From Massariosphaeria phaeospora (lineage: Eukaryota > Ascomycota > Dothideomycetes > Pleosporales), in assembly GCA_011032825.1 (NCBI GenBank), contig JAADJZ010000018.1:372001-436000 (forward strand): a stretch of 64,000 nucleotides of DNA, read 5' to 3'. A program made the translations under genes and the position numbers. Under the pieces are notes generated by a model. The model did no database searches. It worked only from the letters and a program-made list of their open reading frames with translations, and was not told where the DNA came from. Within the stretch, counting starts at the first letter, position 1; each line of letters begins with the position of its first letter. Shown piece after piece: positions 35,602 to 48,174 of this stretch.

Positions 35602-36359
35602 AATGCATGGACCCTTAGGGTCGAAGGCCTCGTCTCGAGCGGCAGTTGACACGCGAATGCATAAATTGCGCTCATGATGAACGTCTGTAAATTCCGAATG
35701 CACATCTGAATGTACATGGACTCTGTCAATGCGTATCTCTAACCCCCGTCTGGCTCAGAGAACACCCAGCCAAAATTTACTAAGAAAAGTGAGAATAAAT
35801 CAACTCATATCAATTACTCCTCTATACTCCGAAGGAAATCTCACCATCCTATTAAAAGCCTCAATTACTATTCATGCACATAGGCCGTGACTCCCTTATC
35901 CGATGATCTACTGTATATGTCCCTACGCTACCGGTAACCCCAATAGATCCGACTCCGACATCGCCCCACTTTGCCAACCTCTCCGCTCTCCACGACAAAA
36001 CTCCGTGTCCGACGCACGATCGGATGGAAGTGTAGGTGAGTCATTTTTCCAGTTCATTGAGTCTCAATTGGTCGTTTATCTGCTATGTATGTTATCCGGA
36101 GGCGATGTTCAGAGCGCTCGATCGGCTGCAGATAATACTTGGCCGACGGGAAGGGCGTAGCTTTTCCGTGGGAGCTTAGGTCTTGAGATTGGGTAAGTTC
36201 GGGAGTATCTTTGAAAAGAGCTGGATTCGAGGTGGGGTATAAAGGTAGCTTGAGCCTTTCTTTTGTCGCGATTGGTTTTGTGTCGAGTGTACATGTCAAT
36301 TCGTGTCTTCTCACACTATTCAGTTTTCAGTATCCGCACCTCGTCTTTAATCGCCCACT
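35602..36359 (+). promoter_or_regulatory. Spacer and promoter of the D-amino-acid-oxidase-like gene
   Basis: About 760 bases between two genes in tandem. TATAAA at 36238-36243 lies 117 bases before the ATG. No further gene is seen. Confidence 0.4.
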
Positions 36360-37865
36360 ATGACACCCCCAAATCCCACCACCTCGCCCTCATCGACTCC
36401 CACCACCTCGCCCTCATCGACTCCCACCTTCCTCATCCTCGGCGCCGGCGTCATCGGCCTGACGACCGCCCTCGTTCTCCGCGCCCACTATCCCACCGCT
36501 AACATCACCATCGCTGCCAAGCACTTCCCAGGCGACCGCTCCATCGAGTATGCGTCTCCCTGGGCTGGCGCGAACTGGGCGTCCTTTGCGCACGACAACG
36601 GCCCGCTGGAAAAGTACGATGAGGTCACGTTTCGCAAGTTCGCCGAGATTGCGGAGAGGTGGCCTGAAGTAGGGATTGGGCGGATGGGCATGTGGGGGGT
36701 TTTTGATGCGAGGATTGAGGGTGAGTAGGTGTTCAGTTTAAGTCTCTTGGGTGTCGAGGCTCAGGCGGTGCATGCGGTGCAGGAGAGTAAGGTGGTGGCA
36801 TGATGAATGAAGTTTTGCTGATTCTGTATCGTGCGTGTAGAAACGGATCTTTTGACCGAAGCCACGGGCAAGATCTGGTATGACGAGCTCGTCGGCGGAC
36901 TGCGCAATCTGGATGAGACGGAGCTCCCCAAAGGCGCCGTCTTTGGTCTCGAGTTCCCGTCGACATTCCGCATCAACACGCAGATATATCTGCAATGGTA
37001 CATGACATTCTTCCCCACCCCTACAGTCTCCATACACGAGCTGACACAAGTCCCAGGCTCCAGCACCGCGCCTTAACCCACAACATCACCCTCCACCGCC
37101 AACACTTCCCCTCCCTAACCGCACTCCTCACCACCTTCCCCAGGACCACCCTCCTCATCAACGCCTCAGCCCTCGGCTCCCTGCACCTCACCGACGTCCA
37201 CGACACCGCGCTCTACCCGACGCGTGGCCAGACCGTGCTCATCACCGAGCCCGCAACGCCCATCCCGCGCATGTACTTCCGCTCGCCGAAGCGCGTCGAC
37301 CCCGAGACGACGTACGTGTTTCCGCGGCCGCTGGGCGGCGGCGTGATTCTAGGCGGCAGCAGGCAGGCAGACAATTGGAGTGCGGAGCCGGATATGGAGC
37401 TGGCGCAGGATATCATGAGGAGGTGTGTGGAGCTGGCGCCGGAGTTGGGGCGCGTCGAGGACTTGCAGGTTGTGAGCCATAACGTGGGGCTGAGACGTGA
37501 GTTCTTTATTTCTCCTTCTTGACAGACTTCTGGGTTTGTCGGGGAGATGCGTGCTGACCATTATACAGCGTCGAGGATAGGCGGGCCGAGAATCGAACTA
37601 GAGCGGTCGAGTCACAGGGTGCCGGTTGTGCATAACTATGTGCGTTGAACTCCTTTCAGTCGTCTTATTATCCCAGGGTAACATAGTGCTGACACCGTGT
37701 AACAGGGCCATTCGGGTGCAGGCTATCAATCGTCGTGGTATGTACTTACAGTCTAGGTTTTCGCTTCCCAAACGTTGCAGCACCATCTAACAAGCACACA
37801 GGGGAACAGCTGAACGCGCCGTCGAACTCGTCAAGAAAGCCCTCTCGCCCGCCGCAAAGCTCTAA
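36360..37865 (+). CDS. D-amino-acid oxidase-like FAD enzyme, peroxisomal
   Basis: Six exons (36360-36720, 36841-36997, 37057-37496, 37569-37639, 37706-37737, 37802-37865) join in frame to 374 residues. ILGAGVIGLTTAL (about 26-38) is the FAD-binding Rossmann loop. ASPWAGANW, PTRGQTVLI and VVHNYGHSGAGYQSSWG match conserved blocks of the DAO family (D-amino-acid or D-aspartate oxidase). The protein ends AKL, a type 1 peroxisomal targeting tripeptide. It should oxidise D-amino acids to keto acids, ammonia and H2O2 in peroxisomes; substrate preference cannot be told. Residues 6-21 are encoded by a 24-base tandem duplication (36377-36424), giving a repeated TTSPSSTP before the domain. The tail exon is only found by splicing. 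Confidence 0.92.
36377..36424 (+). repeat. 24-base tandem duplication inside the oxidase start
   Basis: Two perfect 24-base copies in phase with the reading frame encode the repeated octapeptide TTSPSSTP. The repeat lengthens only the disordered leader before the Rossmann fold. Confidence 0.9.
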
Positions 37866-38441
37866 ACCCGCAAAGCTCTCAACTCCAGCAACAGGAGTCA
37901 CTTTGACCGGAGAACGGGAAGAAGTTGAATATATGGGGAAATCGAGTACCTATGCACGTACATACAGACATACACGTTAATACCAGATCGTGCATACTAA
38001 CCAAGCCGTTTGACTGACATGTTTGCGAATCTAATAACCCAGGTTTTCGTTTCATCGAGGTCGTTCGAGGATGCAGAACATTGAAATGTCTTGGACATAC
38101 CGATATACGTCCATTCATCAGTCTATGAGGATTTCACTGCGTGGTGCAACTAAACTAATCTGAAGTCCAGATGGACCAGAGTTGGAGTGCGCGGAGAGAG
38201 ATCGTTGCACTAACGCAGCAAAAGGTCTAAAACGCGTGACATAGGACTTCAAAGTGAAGTTTAGGAGATGTTGGTTTCGGGGATTATTGTATATATATTC
38301 GTTCCGTGCGGGTCGGATGCCACTGACAGACGCGACTCCCTACGGGCAGCAACATTGTAAGTCCGCATGGAGTCCACCAAACCGGTCCAACTCCACTCAC
38401 CCACTCCTAGCTCCCATACACCACACCTTGCCCTTGATTAT
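37866..38441. other. Convergent spacer between oxidase and tyrosinase
   Basis: 576 bases containing both 3' untranslated regions. No gene or repeat is seen. Confidence 0.5.
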
Positions 38442-39863
38442 CTACTGATAAACATAGCAAAACGGGCCCGACGTCGTCGAAAACAACTTATTGCTCGCAA
38501 TGCCATTCGTGCCCGCCGGCGCCACCACATCCAACCACTGCGCATCCGTTGGCTTGCCCCGCGCAGAGTTCGGATTCATCCAGTTCGTGCCTCCCTCGTA
38601 CATACTGGTCCGCGCCTTGACGTCTGCGTCGCGGTAGTTGGCCCACATCCACCAGTGGCGGTCGAGCTGGCCGTGGTGCAGCCAGAAGACGGGTTCGCCG
38701 GGGCTGACGAAGACGTCGCCGCCGGGGTCGCCTGGGGCGGGGAAGTTAGTACTCATGTATGTGTAGAGCCTGGCAGTTTGGCAGCCGGGAGAGGGTGTAT
38801 GTGGACGGACTTACCCCAGATGCTGAAGTGGCCGCCGCTGTGGATGGCAGGCTTGTTCACCGCGTCGTTTTGCACGCTGTCTTGGAACTTGAGAATGGCG
38901 GTGTTGCTTGTGATGTGGCTGGCAAGGTCTGGGCCGCGGATGTACTGCGATACGTAGTAGTTGTTTACATCGCGGCGGAGGCAGCGCGGGTTGTCGCCGT
39001 AGCCGTCGCGTTGGGGGTTGGCTTTGATGTTTAGGGCAGGGTCCATTGTTGACATCAATGGGCCGAGATGGATGGTAGTACTCGGGCATAGTAAGTATAG
39101 TGCATGGTCAAGGTTGTGGAAGAGACTTACTTCGCGAAGGGACCGGTCTTCACGCAACCACCTCCCGGACCAGGTGGGAGATTGGCGAAGCCGCCTTTGT
39201 GTGGGACTGCCTCACCGTTTCCTCCCATACTCCACTCATCGCCATTGAAGATTGGGGAAGCTGGGAGGTCCTGGTACTTTCCCCAGTTCCAGTATGGCTG
39301 GTAGGCCTTGTAGTCGCATTCCGTTCTTAGTGCCGTTTCGTATGCCCTGTTCGCGTCAGCAGGAACTGCGTGGAGTCGACCGAAGACACGTACCAGATGT
39401 AGTAGCGGTGCCAGTGCATGAAGTTTGCGGTCGCATGCACGGTAGGAGTCATGTTCATATGGACAACGACGAAATCGTCATATCGGCTCTTAGCGCCAGG
39501 GTACTTTCCGGTGGGAAGCTTGCTGGGTTTCTCCATGATGCACTTGACCGCTCGAATGTATTCTTTCCTCTCATCCTTGGACAAGTCACCACTGTCGAAC
39601 CATCAAGATTAGCGCAGCCATGTCGAAAGAATATAGACCACATACTATTCTTTTCGAACTGCGACCGTGTTCTTGTTGCAGTTCGCGCCACGGGTCAAGC
39701 CATCAGCGAGAGTTCCTTCGAGGACCTTGTAAGCGTTGGCAAGAGCCTGCTTCTGAATGTCGTCGATAGAGAGGGCCTGCCGTTTAGAGAAGGGCCAAGC
39801 TGAAGCACCTGAAAAGATACATAGGGATGCCACAACGGCGTTAACGATTGCATTCCCAGCCAT
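38442..39863 (-). CDS. Secreted tyrosinase (polyphenol oxidase)
   Basis: Five exons (39646-39863, 39394-39591, 39131-39346, 38815-39080, 38442-38731) join in frame to 395 residues. Residues 1-22 are a signal peptide (VVASLCIFSGASAW). The first copper site is read in TVHATANFMHWHRYYIW. The second comprises IHSGGHFSIWG and FWLHHGQLDRHWWMW, with the expected His ligands. QPYWNWGKYQDLP is a family hallmark between them. The protein ends GPFCYVYQ. Tyrosinases use type 3 copper to hydroxylate monophenols and oxidise diphenols to quinones, in pigment formation or phenol detoxification outside the cell. The fourth acceptor is CCCGAG and the last intron has a perfect TACTAAC branch site. No long C-terminal pro-domain is present. 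Confidence 0.93.
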
Positions 39864-42800
39864 GACTGTTTGGCTCCACTAACAGGACAAAGATTTCCGA
39901 GATCATGAACCAGGAAGCTTCACTTTATACTGTACCATTTCATGGCTATGCCGCCGCACTTTACAGTGCTCCAACCTTGATACTTGGTACTGTAGTACCA
40001 CTTGTCTATTTAGATGGCCAACTGCAGCCTCTACCGCTCATATTCGAGCGGAAGCTGTCCATCTATGGAGTGATTGATAAATAGCGCGGCGCTTTGCCGT
40101 AAGAACACAGCGTAGGAAGCGTATCTATGCTCCCGGGATATCAACGAGGGTAGTTGCGGTCATCCAATTGTGATTGAGCCTTTGATCTTTCTGTAATTGC
40201 CGAAGCCAGGTTGTTGCCGTACAAGCCGCTAGGATTGCGGGTGCTCACGATCTTTGCCACTGCGGGGATATTGGTACAGAAGGAGATCCTCCAACTTGGC
40301 TTGAGAAGACACTTGGACTTCCGAGTAGAGCCAACACGTCCGCACCGAACTCTGCTGAAGGGTTCTTTTGAGATCCAGAGAGCAGCCTCGCTTTTATTCC
40401 AATAGCACACGGGTCAGTGTACGAAAGTCGTACGATTGTCGCAATTTGTGTACTAGAAGTCCTCAAATTATGTGGGGTTTTGCGGGTAGCTGTTGAGGTC
40501 TTAGGTAACCGCGAGCAGATGGACGCAGAGCTTCATGCATGTTCTCTGTGCTCAAAACAAAATCTCTTTCACAATGTACACAAAAACTCCAAAAGGCTTG
40601 CGGATTTCGACGTCATGCTCACAATGGCCAATCGAAATATTGTAAAAGTGAATGCCTGAGTGGTCAACACGCCATCACTTTGGCTGAATCTAAAATGCCG
40701 GCTCTTGTAGCCCCATGCATCCGTTCTGCCGGTTGCGCATCGCCAATAGTTAACGAAGGTGAAAGTGAACCCAATCCGAGATAGATTAGAAGAAAAGCGC
40801 TTGCTGAACGCGGTAGTAGAAAACTGCCGGGCTAGATATGCACCCCAGATTCTTGGGCAGATCATGGGGCCTGAACGTTCCGTAGATCATCTACTCCAAA
40901 ATTTCCGGCAACACCTTCGGGAGAGTTTCTCTGCAAGGGACCACGCTCTCGTCGTATGTAAGTTCCGGAAGGATTACTTCAAGGAGGGGACTATCGAGAT
41001 CTTGGTACCCGGTTTGCAAGGGTCAAGCTCCAGGTACGGGTGTCGGGTCTCGAGTGTAGTACCGTGGATTAAACTCCGAGTATTCGCTGAACGCTATTAA
41101 GGGATATCAGTAATCCGATTGGTAGGGTAGAGCGGATTGGAGTGATGGCGGAAGCTTTGTTAGACCTAGGACAACCCTCTGTGTTAGCGTTCAGCAATCA
41201 TCGTAACTTCGAACGGTATTTCGATAACGAAGCGAAGCATGTTGGATTGTAAGATGCGTGATTTCTCTAGTGGTCCAATGGAGATGTCTACTGTATCTAG
41301 TGTTCACGGTCTGTTCTCTAAGCAGAGAAAATTTGATCCGATGCATACCTTTTCAACAACAGCAGGTCCTGACGGACACGATCGCCGATGTTCAGCTTGA
41401 GGAAGTTAGATCGCCTGAAGCCGTTCTCCTAAGCTGTATAGGAATGGGACCATCTTTATCCTTAGTCTCAATGCAAACGATTGTGGCATATTCAATATAA
41501 CTTTCAGCGCGCATTTATGGGACTATAAAGAATTTGAAGTCGAGGGTTACCCAGGTACGGGTCGCTGGTCTTGCTTGTTCATTTGGTGTTGAGAGTATTG
41601 ATGCGGCGATCTGGGGGATGGAGGTGCAGTCCTATTCTAGGTACGTTAAGATTGCCGCTGGAATTGCTGCAAGTAGGACTGTGAGTATATAGAACGAAAA
41701 GAAAAGATGACGAGAACAGGAATCCAGATACTACGAGATGTCGAGCAGGCCATGGGTCCGACACAATATCTCCAGCCTAGTACGAGTGAAGCGGGCAAAA
41801 AGCCTTAACATGCACGGAGACCAATCGTCGGACCGGACATCGAAGATAGGCCAGAATACGTTAGATGGAGTCGATGGAAAGTAAGGGTGATAGCTGTCGA
41901 TGTGAAAGCATGTCCGAGTGTTGGAGGAATCATGCCTCGAGGCTCGGAGCCAGCCGGACGGAAAGTGTCTTGGAGACCCCGCTAAAGTGGACACGTGACA
42001 CCGCGAGATACCGTGACGAGGGGCGACTGCCTGACGGTGGCCTGGAGAGTGCTGACCCACCACACCAACCAACACCCTCGCGTCCACCAGGTCAGCCCGC
42101 AGGCCCCTTGATCAACACTGCATAACCCGGTGGCGCTAGTCACAGCATTAAAAGTGCTGCTATCGTCTCTTCACATCGCGAAGCCGTCGCAGCGGGGAAA
42201 CGGGAAGCGGCGTCTTTATGCCACTCGGCCCTTCGCGACTCAACATTTTGCCCCCCAGGGGCGCGGGAAACGGCTTCGAGACGGGTCCATGCAACGACCG
42301 GCCGTGTCTCTGTGATTTGCCAGCGGGCGTGATGGGCGGATGATGGCTGTTGCACCACGGCGTCGTCTTGCTTTTCCTTGAAATCTTCCATGGGAGAACC
42401 TGGTCCAAGCTCGCCGCTCGCCGAACCGAAGGATGGAGCTGGAGCAAGGGAGGACTTGGTTGATCATCCTGTACAGCGCAGACTTCACCAATTCTTCAGT
42501 ACGGTGGGTACTCAGATTCGTCTCTCGTTCGATTTTCACTTCTTCATCGCCAGTTTGTGCCCGTATGGCAGCCATGTCATCGCTATCTGCGCATCGCCAG
42601 CGCCATCACTTCTTCAGTCTTGTCCCGCGCCCTTGTGTCACAGCCCCTGTACGCTGTGCTCTGTGCGCCCTGGGGCCGGGACCGGGCCTGCGCTCAGCCT
42701 TTCGCCCTGACTCTTAAGTGACTCTTTCGGGCAAAGCGGGCACGTGAATACGCGGAAGCGTGTTTTACCAATTTACGCGTCCAATCCGCGTCGACATTCA

Positions 42801-43061
42801 CTCCATCCCCCGTCGCTGGGCAGATAGCGGCCTCCCCGCGGCCTGCCGTATATATTCAGACCTTCGGCCGCCCTCATTTGCCTGCTATCGCCTTTTTCTG
42901 CCTTGTGAGCTTGCTGCCTTACAAGTGTCCATCGGTTACATTGCTTGCGTGGTCGGCTTCGTATACCTGCTGCCTATAGTGAGGAAGTATAAAGACACCC
43001 CACACTCCATCGTCGCGATTCTCGTATTATCGGGTTCATCAATATTCCGTCGGTTTCCATC
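39864..43061. promoter_or_regulatory. Wide divergent spacer between tyrosinase and BTB genes
   Basis: About 3.2 kb. TATAAA on the minus strand (39924-39929) lies about 61 bases before the tyrosinase ATG. The rest has only short ORFs without motifs on both strands. The part near 42800-43061 is probably the leader of the BTB gene; in-frame open sequence there is not conserved-looking. Confidence 0.4.
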
Positions 43062-43938
43062 ATGTTCTCATCATCAAACCGGAGGCATCAAGGCGAAAGC
43101 TTCTCAAAACATCGAGCAAGCAAGTCCAAATCACACAAGAAGAACCCCTCGTTCAGAGACTCGCCACGGAAAGTTGAGAAGCTCGCACAGCATGCTCAGG
43201 CGGCGTCGCCGCAGTCGAACCAGACATCGCCGACCCTCGGAAGGTAAGTTTGATCCTTTACACTACGATGAAACCCATCAAATACGGATGCTAACCATCA
43301 ACTGTATCAGTGCAATCATCACTCTTTCTGTCGGTCGAGAACAACGTCTCTTCGCAGCTCATGAGGACGTTCTCTGTCACTCTCCCTACTTCCAATCCGC
43401 CTGCCGCGATCAATTCTTCCAAACAACCAATAAACGCATTGAGCTACCCGAGGAAGAACCTGAGGTCTTCTCTTCGATCCTCGAGTATCTCTACAAAGGC
43501 GACTACTACCCTCGTCTTGAGTACGACAAGCGACGAAATAGCTGGAACCTCGAGGATGGCGGCAACGGCAACGGCACAAATGAAGCCGTCATCCACACTG
43601 CTCAAGGTCCTATCCTGAAGGACACTATCATCTACTGCCAGGCTGACAAGTACGGACTTCAGGAGCTGAAGAAGCTCGCCTTGCGAAAGCAGGGTCTCCA
43701 ATCCGGAGTCCAATGCTCCACCATCTTGTCGTCTGCCCGTTTCGCATATGCGAACACCGACGACACCGACTCTAAGCTGAGGGCTCACTATCTCGCACTC
43801 ATCATTCGAGCTCGACATACCTTCAAGCGCAGCGGCACCATGCAGAACGAGATGGAGAACGGCGGCAAACTGTTCTTCGACTTGTTCGTCGCGATGGTCA
43901 ACCACATGGATGACTTGGCTCAGAAGACGCCTCGCTAG
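43062..43938 (+). CDS. BTB/POZ domain protein
   Basis: Exons are 43062-43243 and 43311-43938 (67-base intron), giving 269 residues. The first exon gives a basic Ser-rich leader (MFSSSNRRHQGESFSKHR). The second starts with the BTB fold: AIITLSVGREQRLFAAHEDV, LCHSPYFQSAC, ELPEEEPEVFSSILEYLYKG and CQADKYGLQELKKLAL. Fungal BTB proteins of this type mediate dimerisation and often act as Cul3 substrate adaptors or transcription partners. No Kelch, MATH or zinc-finger partner is present, so the role is open. A longer single-frame reading through the intron from 42760 is rejected, because the exon 1 frame ends at a clean GGAAG-GTAAGT donor. Confidence 0.85.
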
Positions 43939-45992
43939 GCCGTTACCGCCAGCATCTTACCAAGTTTCATCAGAATGACTTCCATCTCATCTCATCGTCT
44001 CTTATTACCTATTATCCTCTTCGATTGGCGACGTCGACACCGCGGCGCGTCGTGTTTACGTGCGCACCTCTTCTCCACCTTCGCTCTGAGTCATATCTTC
44101 CGCGCCTAACGATTCGCTACACTGTCCGGCCTCATCAACATCCATCACGTTTCCGCCTCCCTGCACAACCCGTAATCAGCAAAAAGACATCCACGTCGGC
44201 GTTGCTCGTTCGACGCCACCTACTCTTCTTGTACTATACATTTCCTCCGATCAGCCACGCGGCTACGACCTACAACCATCGGGGCTATTCTGTTTTCTCA
44301 ATGTTGTCTTTCTGCAAGGCGTTATGGTTTCAGGCTACAATACCATTCGGGCACTCATTTCGCCAACCTGTTGTACAATACTTATCTTTCGTCATCTCAT
44401 CACCCCGAGCTGTCGAGAATGGCACCCAGGCCATACGTCAGCCTATTATGAGTGTGTCTCTACATTTCCATTTCGTCTCTGGTAGGCCACAAAATTGCTG
44501 AAAGGTTCTACCCGGCCATGTATTTCACTATTCTCTATCTCATTACTTCGAAAGCCAGAATCGACCCAGCAAACGTGGCTATGTCACGGCAGCCATGAGC
44601 TGTGTCAACTCTTCTATTTTCCGCCCCTTCTATGCGCTTTACCCTAATGAATGTTTTCCATGCTTCCTCGATATGCTTGGGTTGCAGGTTTCCTTTTCTG
44701 CGGGACAGATGGTTCAAATTGTATCACTGAAGACTAGCTTGTGCTGGTTGGGCAGTCTCTAGGCTTACAGACTCGCGGTGTCGCGTTTGATAGTATCTAT
44801 CGATAAACTACGATGAATCAATTTCTGACTCTGAGCGGGTCATGAATGCACATTCGCCCAAGTTCGTAAGCGTGATGACACTATACTCGAACGAATGATC
44901 CCCGCTCCCACAAGTCCGTGGCAAACAACCGCGCAAAGCGCGCCCGCGGCAACCAAGCCCACGGTCTATAATCTACTACGGAAAAACGGCAAGAAAGCAA
45001 CAAAGTAGCATCCCTGAAGAGTTGGCACAGGTTTGGGGCGCACCCAACTCACCAACACCGCATCCCAGATCCGTCGTTACAATTAGCATTCGCACTACCT
45101 CGCTCGCGTTCGCCCCACGCAACAAGGGTCCACATTTCTCACCCACCCCTTTACCAGACGGGCGGGAAAAACCAGTCAGACTTTGGGCTGACGCAGCGGG
45201 TGGGCATTGGGCGAGACGGCGAGGCAAACAGCACTATAGGAGTCAGGGCGGAGGGGAAGAGGCATGGATTAACCGCGCAGCCGCGCAGGCCGCCTACATC
45301 TACGCCTCGAAACCTAACGAACGGGATGCGGTTCGTAATGGAGTTGGATACATATCTAGTAGTGTGCTGCTAAGTGTTACGTCTGCGCCGCGCAGTGCTG
45401 AGCTGTGAGTCACTCAGTTGTACGACGCGACGCGACGCGACTCAACGCAACGCAACTCAACTCAACTCGACTTTCGGTGACCGCGAACACCACGCAAGGG
45501 GTGAGACAAAGCACGATAAGACAAGGGCGAGGGTGAGACAGCAAGAAAAGATGCAGGTGCGGGAGGAGGCGCTCCGGTGAGCGAAATGGGCGAATGGAGT
45601 GGGCGATGACAAGGGTTGGGGTTTTTGGGAGGGGCGCGATATCACATGAATACGTGGCTCGGTCTGTGCGGGACCGCGGCACAGCCTGGGATGCAAGCCC
45701 TGGAGCTGAGCCAATGGCGCATAGGACGCATACGAGATGTGAAGACGCATAGGCAATGCAATGCACGAAAGTTGTGCTGAAGCCTTGAACAGGTGGGTAT
45801 ATTGATGTTTCGCTAATAATGTAGCCGGCGTTCGGAGCCAAGCTGTGGTTACATGTATCGTCCGCTATCTCTTTGTGAAAGGATGCATGCATGCTGATAA
45901 TGGTACATGGTCATTGTGACTAGTAGCGGGATTCGGCACCATGCCGGAACAAGTCGGGGTGTAGTAGGGTGGTAGGCAAGCTGGCCCAAGCA
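43939..45992. other. Convergent spacer between BTB and PCI-domain genes
   Basis: About 2 kb. ORFs such as the plus-strand one at 44025-44501 lack domain features and may be untranslated region. A pentanucleotide repeat lies at 45423-45472. Confidence 0.4.
45423..45472. repeat. Pentanucleotide array drifting from CGACG to CAACT
   Basis: Ten tandem 5-base units change stepwise along the array: CGACG copies, then CAACG, then CAACT, ending CGACT. The gradation suggests stepwise mutation plus slippage. Confidence 0.8.
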
Positions 45993-47785
45993 TCAGACCC
46001 CGGTGTTTGGAAAGGCGCCTTTTTTGTTCAACACCACCATTCCACGCTCCCGCGCGATGTAGCCTTTCATCTGCTGCTGTAGTAATCGTTAGCCTGAAAT
46101 GTCCTATAGGTGTGCTGCTACGTCATGTGTATGGTGGATAGTAGTAAGGTTGCCTGACCTCAGACAAGGCACACAGGCACAAGGCTAGGCAGATCACCGC
46201 TCAAGACATGCAGAAGCGATGGTGGAGGGAGGGTTAGGGTTGCAACTGGAGTGGTAACAATAAAAATGTTCGGGTTGCCACATACCTTGTAGATCATATT
46301 GGCCAGCAGACACTCAACTTCGTCATCTTCGACGGCCTGACCATTGCCTGCGATCCTTATTGCCGTTGCAAAGTGGGAGATCGGAATCCGAGACTTTCTG
46401 ATTCGGTCTGTTTCTGTCTGTCCCTCTTTCAAGTCTTCCCAGCCTTCCGCTAGGTAAACTTTTCGCAAAAGATTGCGTAATGCTATGTCGCGGCTCCGTT
46501 CAAGGGTAAGAAAAACACGACGCTTCACGAATTCTTGTTCACCAGAAAGTAGCGCTTCATCAAAGCCGGCCAGATTGCCACTCTTTATGCAAGATATAAG
46601 AGGTCCGAAAAGTTGCTTCAGGTTAGGGTAGGAAGACAGAAGAGTAGCTGTCGGAACGGCGTGTCGTGTAAGTAGTCGGCATGGAATAAGGTAGGTTAGA
46701 ATACGTCTGTGGCACGGTTAGCTTTTTCGTTAGGTTGGCTAGTGGAAGGCCGTGTTACTCCTGATTCCTAAGAGCATCTTGTCGGCATTTCGCCCATGCC
46801 TCTTGTAGGTATTCCTCAGCCTGTGAACTGTCAGCAAGGCGATGAACCGTGACAAGGATAATGCCACATACCTTGGGATAGTCTTCTTGCAAGAAACTCA
46901 GAACTCCGGTATAGTACTTGTAGGTGACTTGATGTCCCAAAGGATATCTGCTGAACGGAGGCAGATCTCCTTGCGCGCCGATAGATTTGACCACGTTTTT
47001 GGAGAGACTGATTGCTTTGAGCTGCGTAAGAAGTTAGCATCATCAAGAAGTGCAAGAAGGGTCTAGATAATCTACCTTGAAGTAGGTTCTGAACTGAAGA
47101 TTGGCTACGCAGTAGACTGCCCACTTTCGAGAGTCACCGGGATTCGGATTCCTGCAAACCGTCAGTTACACACTGGAAAAGGGTGAACGAATCCAAACCT
47201 ATCACCAAGACACAATGAAAATATCCTGTTGAAGACGCGTGCGGCCTCCTCTAGCTTCTGATTGCTGGTCACTGTTCCTGCGATATCATCCTGTAACACA
47301 GGGTTGAGGTTCATCGGCCTCGCCTTTGCAAGCTGCTCGTCGGCCCTAACGGCAAGGAGCCTCAAATGGTTTGCCATCCTAAGCAGAGTCCAGATGCCCC
47401 ATGGCGGCAGGACGCCGTTCGAGATGTGCCTCGAGACGAGCTGCGTTAAGTTTCTCCATGCCTCATATACCTCCACCCATTGACGATCCCCAAGCTGACG
47501 CTTGTTTGTAGCCTCCTCGGCGGAAAGTATCTTCGTAACAACGTGCCAGTAGTCCACGATGATCTCCGTCCAAGCGATACTCTCCTTTGCCGAGATGTGA
47601 CTGACCTTGCTGTACTTGAGAGCGTACCGGACGTCGCCTTCGATCTGGCGCTCATTAGACGCCCGATGGAAGTCATATAAGCGACCTGGGTTGTTTGGAG
47701 GAGGGAAAGAGCTCAAGATGTCAGCGACCTCATAGCCTCTGCCCAATACGTGGGCTTCGTGGAAGGGAGCGAGGGCTGCCTGCAT
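45993..47785 (-). CDS. CSN12: Csn12/Thp1/PCID2-family PCI-domain protein
   Basis: Six exons (47199-47785, 47076-47151, 46872-47021, 46759-46820, 46286-46706, 45993-46076) join in frame to 459 residues. The start MQAALAPFHEAHVLGRGYEVADILS followed by NPGRLYDFHRAS resembles fungal Csn12. The middle has NPNPGDSRKWAVYCVANLQF and PPFSRYPLGHQVTYKYYTGV. The PCI part includes RILTYLIPCRLLTRHAVP, and the last exon encodes KGYIARERGMVVLNKKGAFP, the conserved C-terminus. Relatives are Csn12 of yeast, which associates with the COP9 signalosome and with Thp3 in splicing, and Thp1/PCID2 of TREX-2 mRNA export. Which role applies cannot be told. The final exon of 84 bases was found by motif. The gene is divergent from the eL20 gene. 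Confidence 0.9.
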
Positions 47786-48174
47786 TGTTTAGTATGGACT
47801 GAGTCGGTGGGCTTTGGAATGGCAATGTGGTGTTTCGCAATGCAGAATCGCGCATAGACTGTGTAGCGTGGAGCTCAGGCGGCGAAGATATCAACAGTCA
47901 ACTGTGGACTGCCAGTTGAAGCTGCTCTACATCGGCCTTGTTGGTTGACCCACTCGGAAAGTGCATTGCGCCGGCGTTTGCGGTGTTTGACGCCGGCTTG
48001 GCGCCGACCCCAAAGCGTCTTAGCGCGCCCACAAGCGAAAATCGACACCACCAACTTCACAATTGGACCTTCTGTCAAAACTATCGACAACACCCGGCCT
48101 CCACTAACCTCAACAGCCAGCAAGGTGAGCATCTTTTTTAAATTTCAACATCAAGAGAACTAACGAGAACACAG
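47786..48174. promoter_or_regulatory. Bidirectional promoter of CSN12 and RPL20, with 5' UTR intron
   Basis: 389 bases between divergent start codons. A GTGAGC donor at 48124 and an acceptor ending at 48174 mark a probable 51-base intron in the eL20 leader that ends directly before the ATG. Confidence 0.55.

Noticed and set aside
42760..43061. Longer start for the BTB protein
   Set aside because: The in-frame upstream sequence is in a different frame from exon 1 of the accepted model, which has a clean ATG, donor and acceptor.
44025..44501. 158-codon plus-strand ORF after the BTB gene
   Set aside because: It begins within the expected 3' untranslated region, lacks domains and is His/Ser/Thr-rich by composition.
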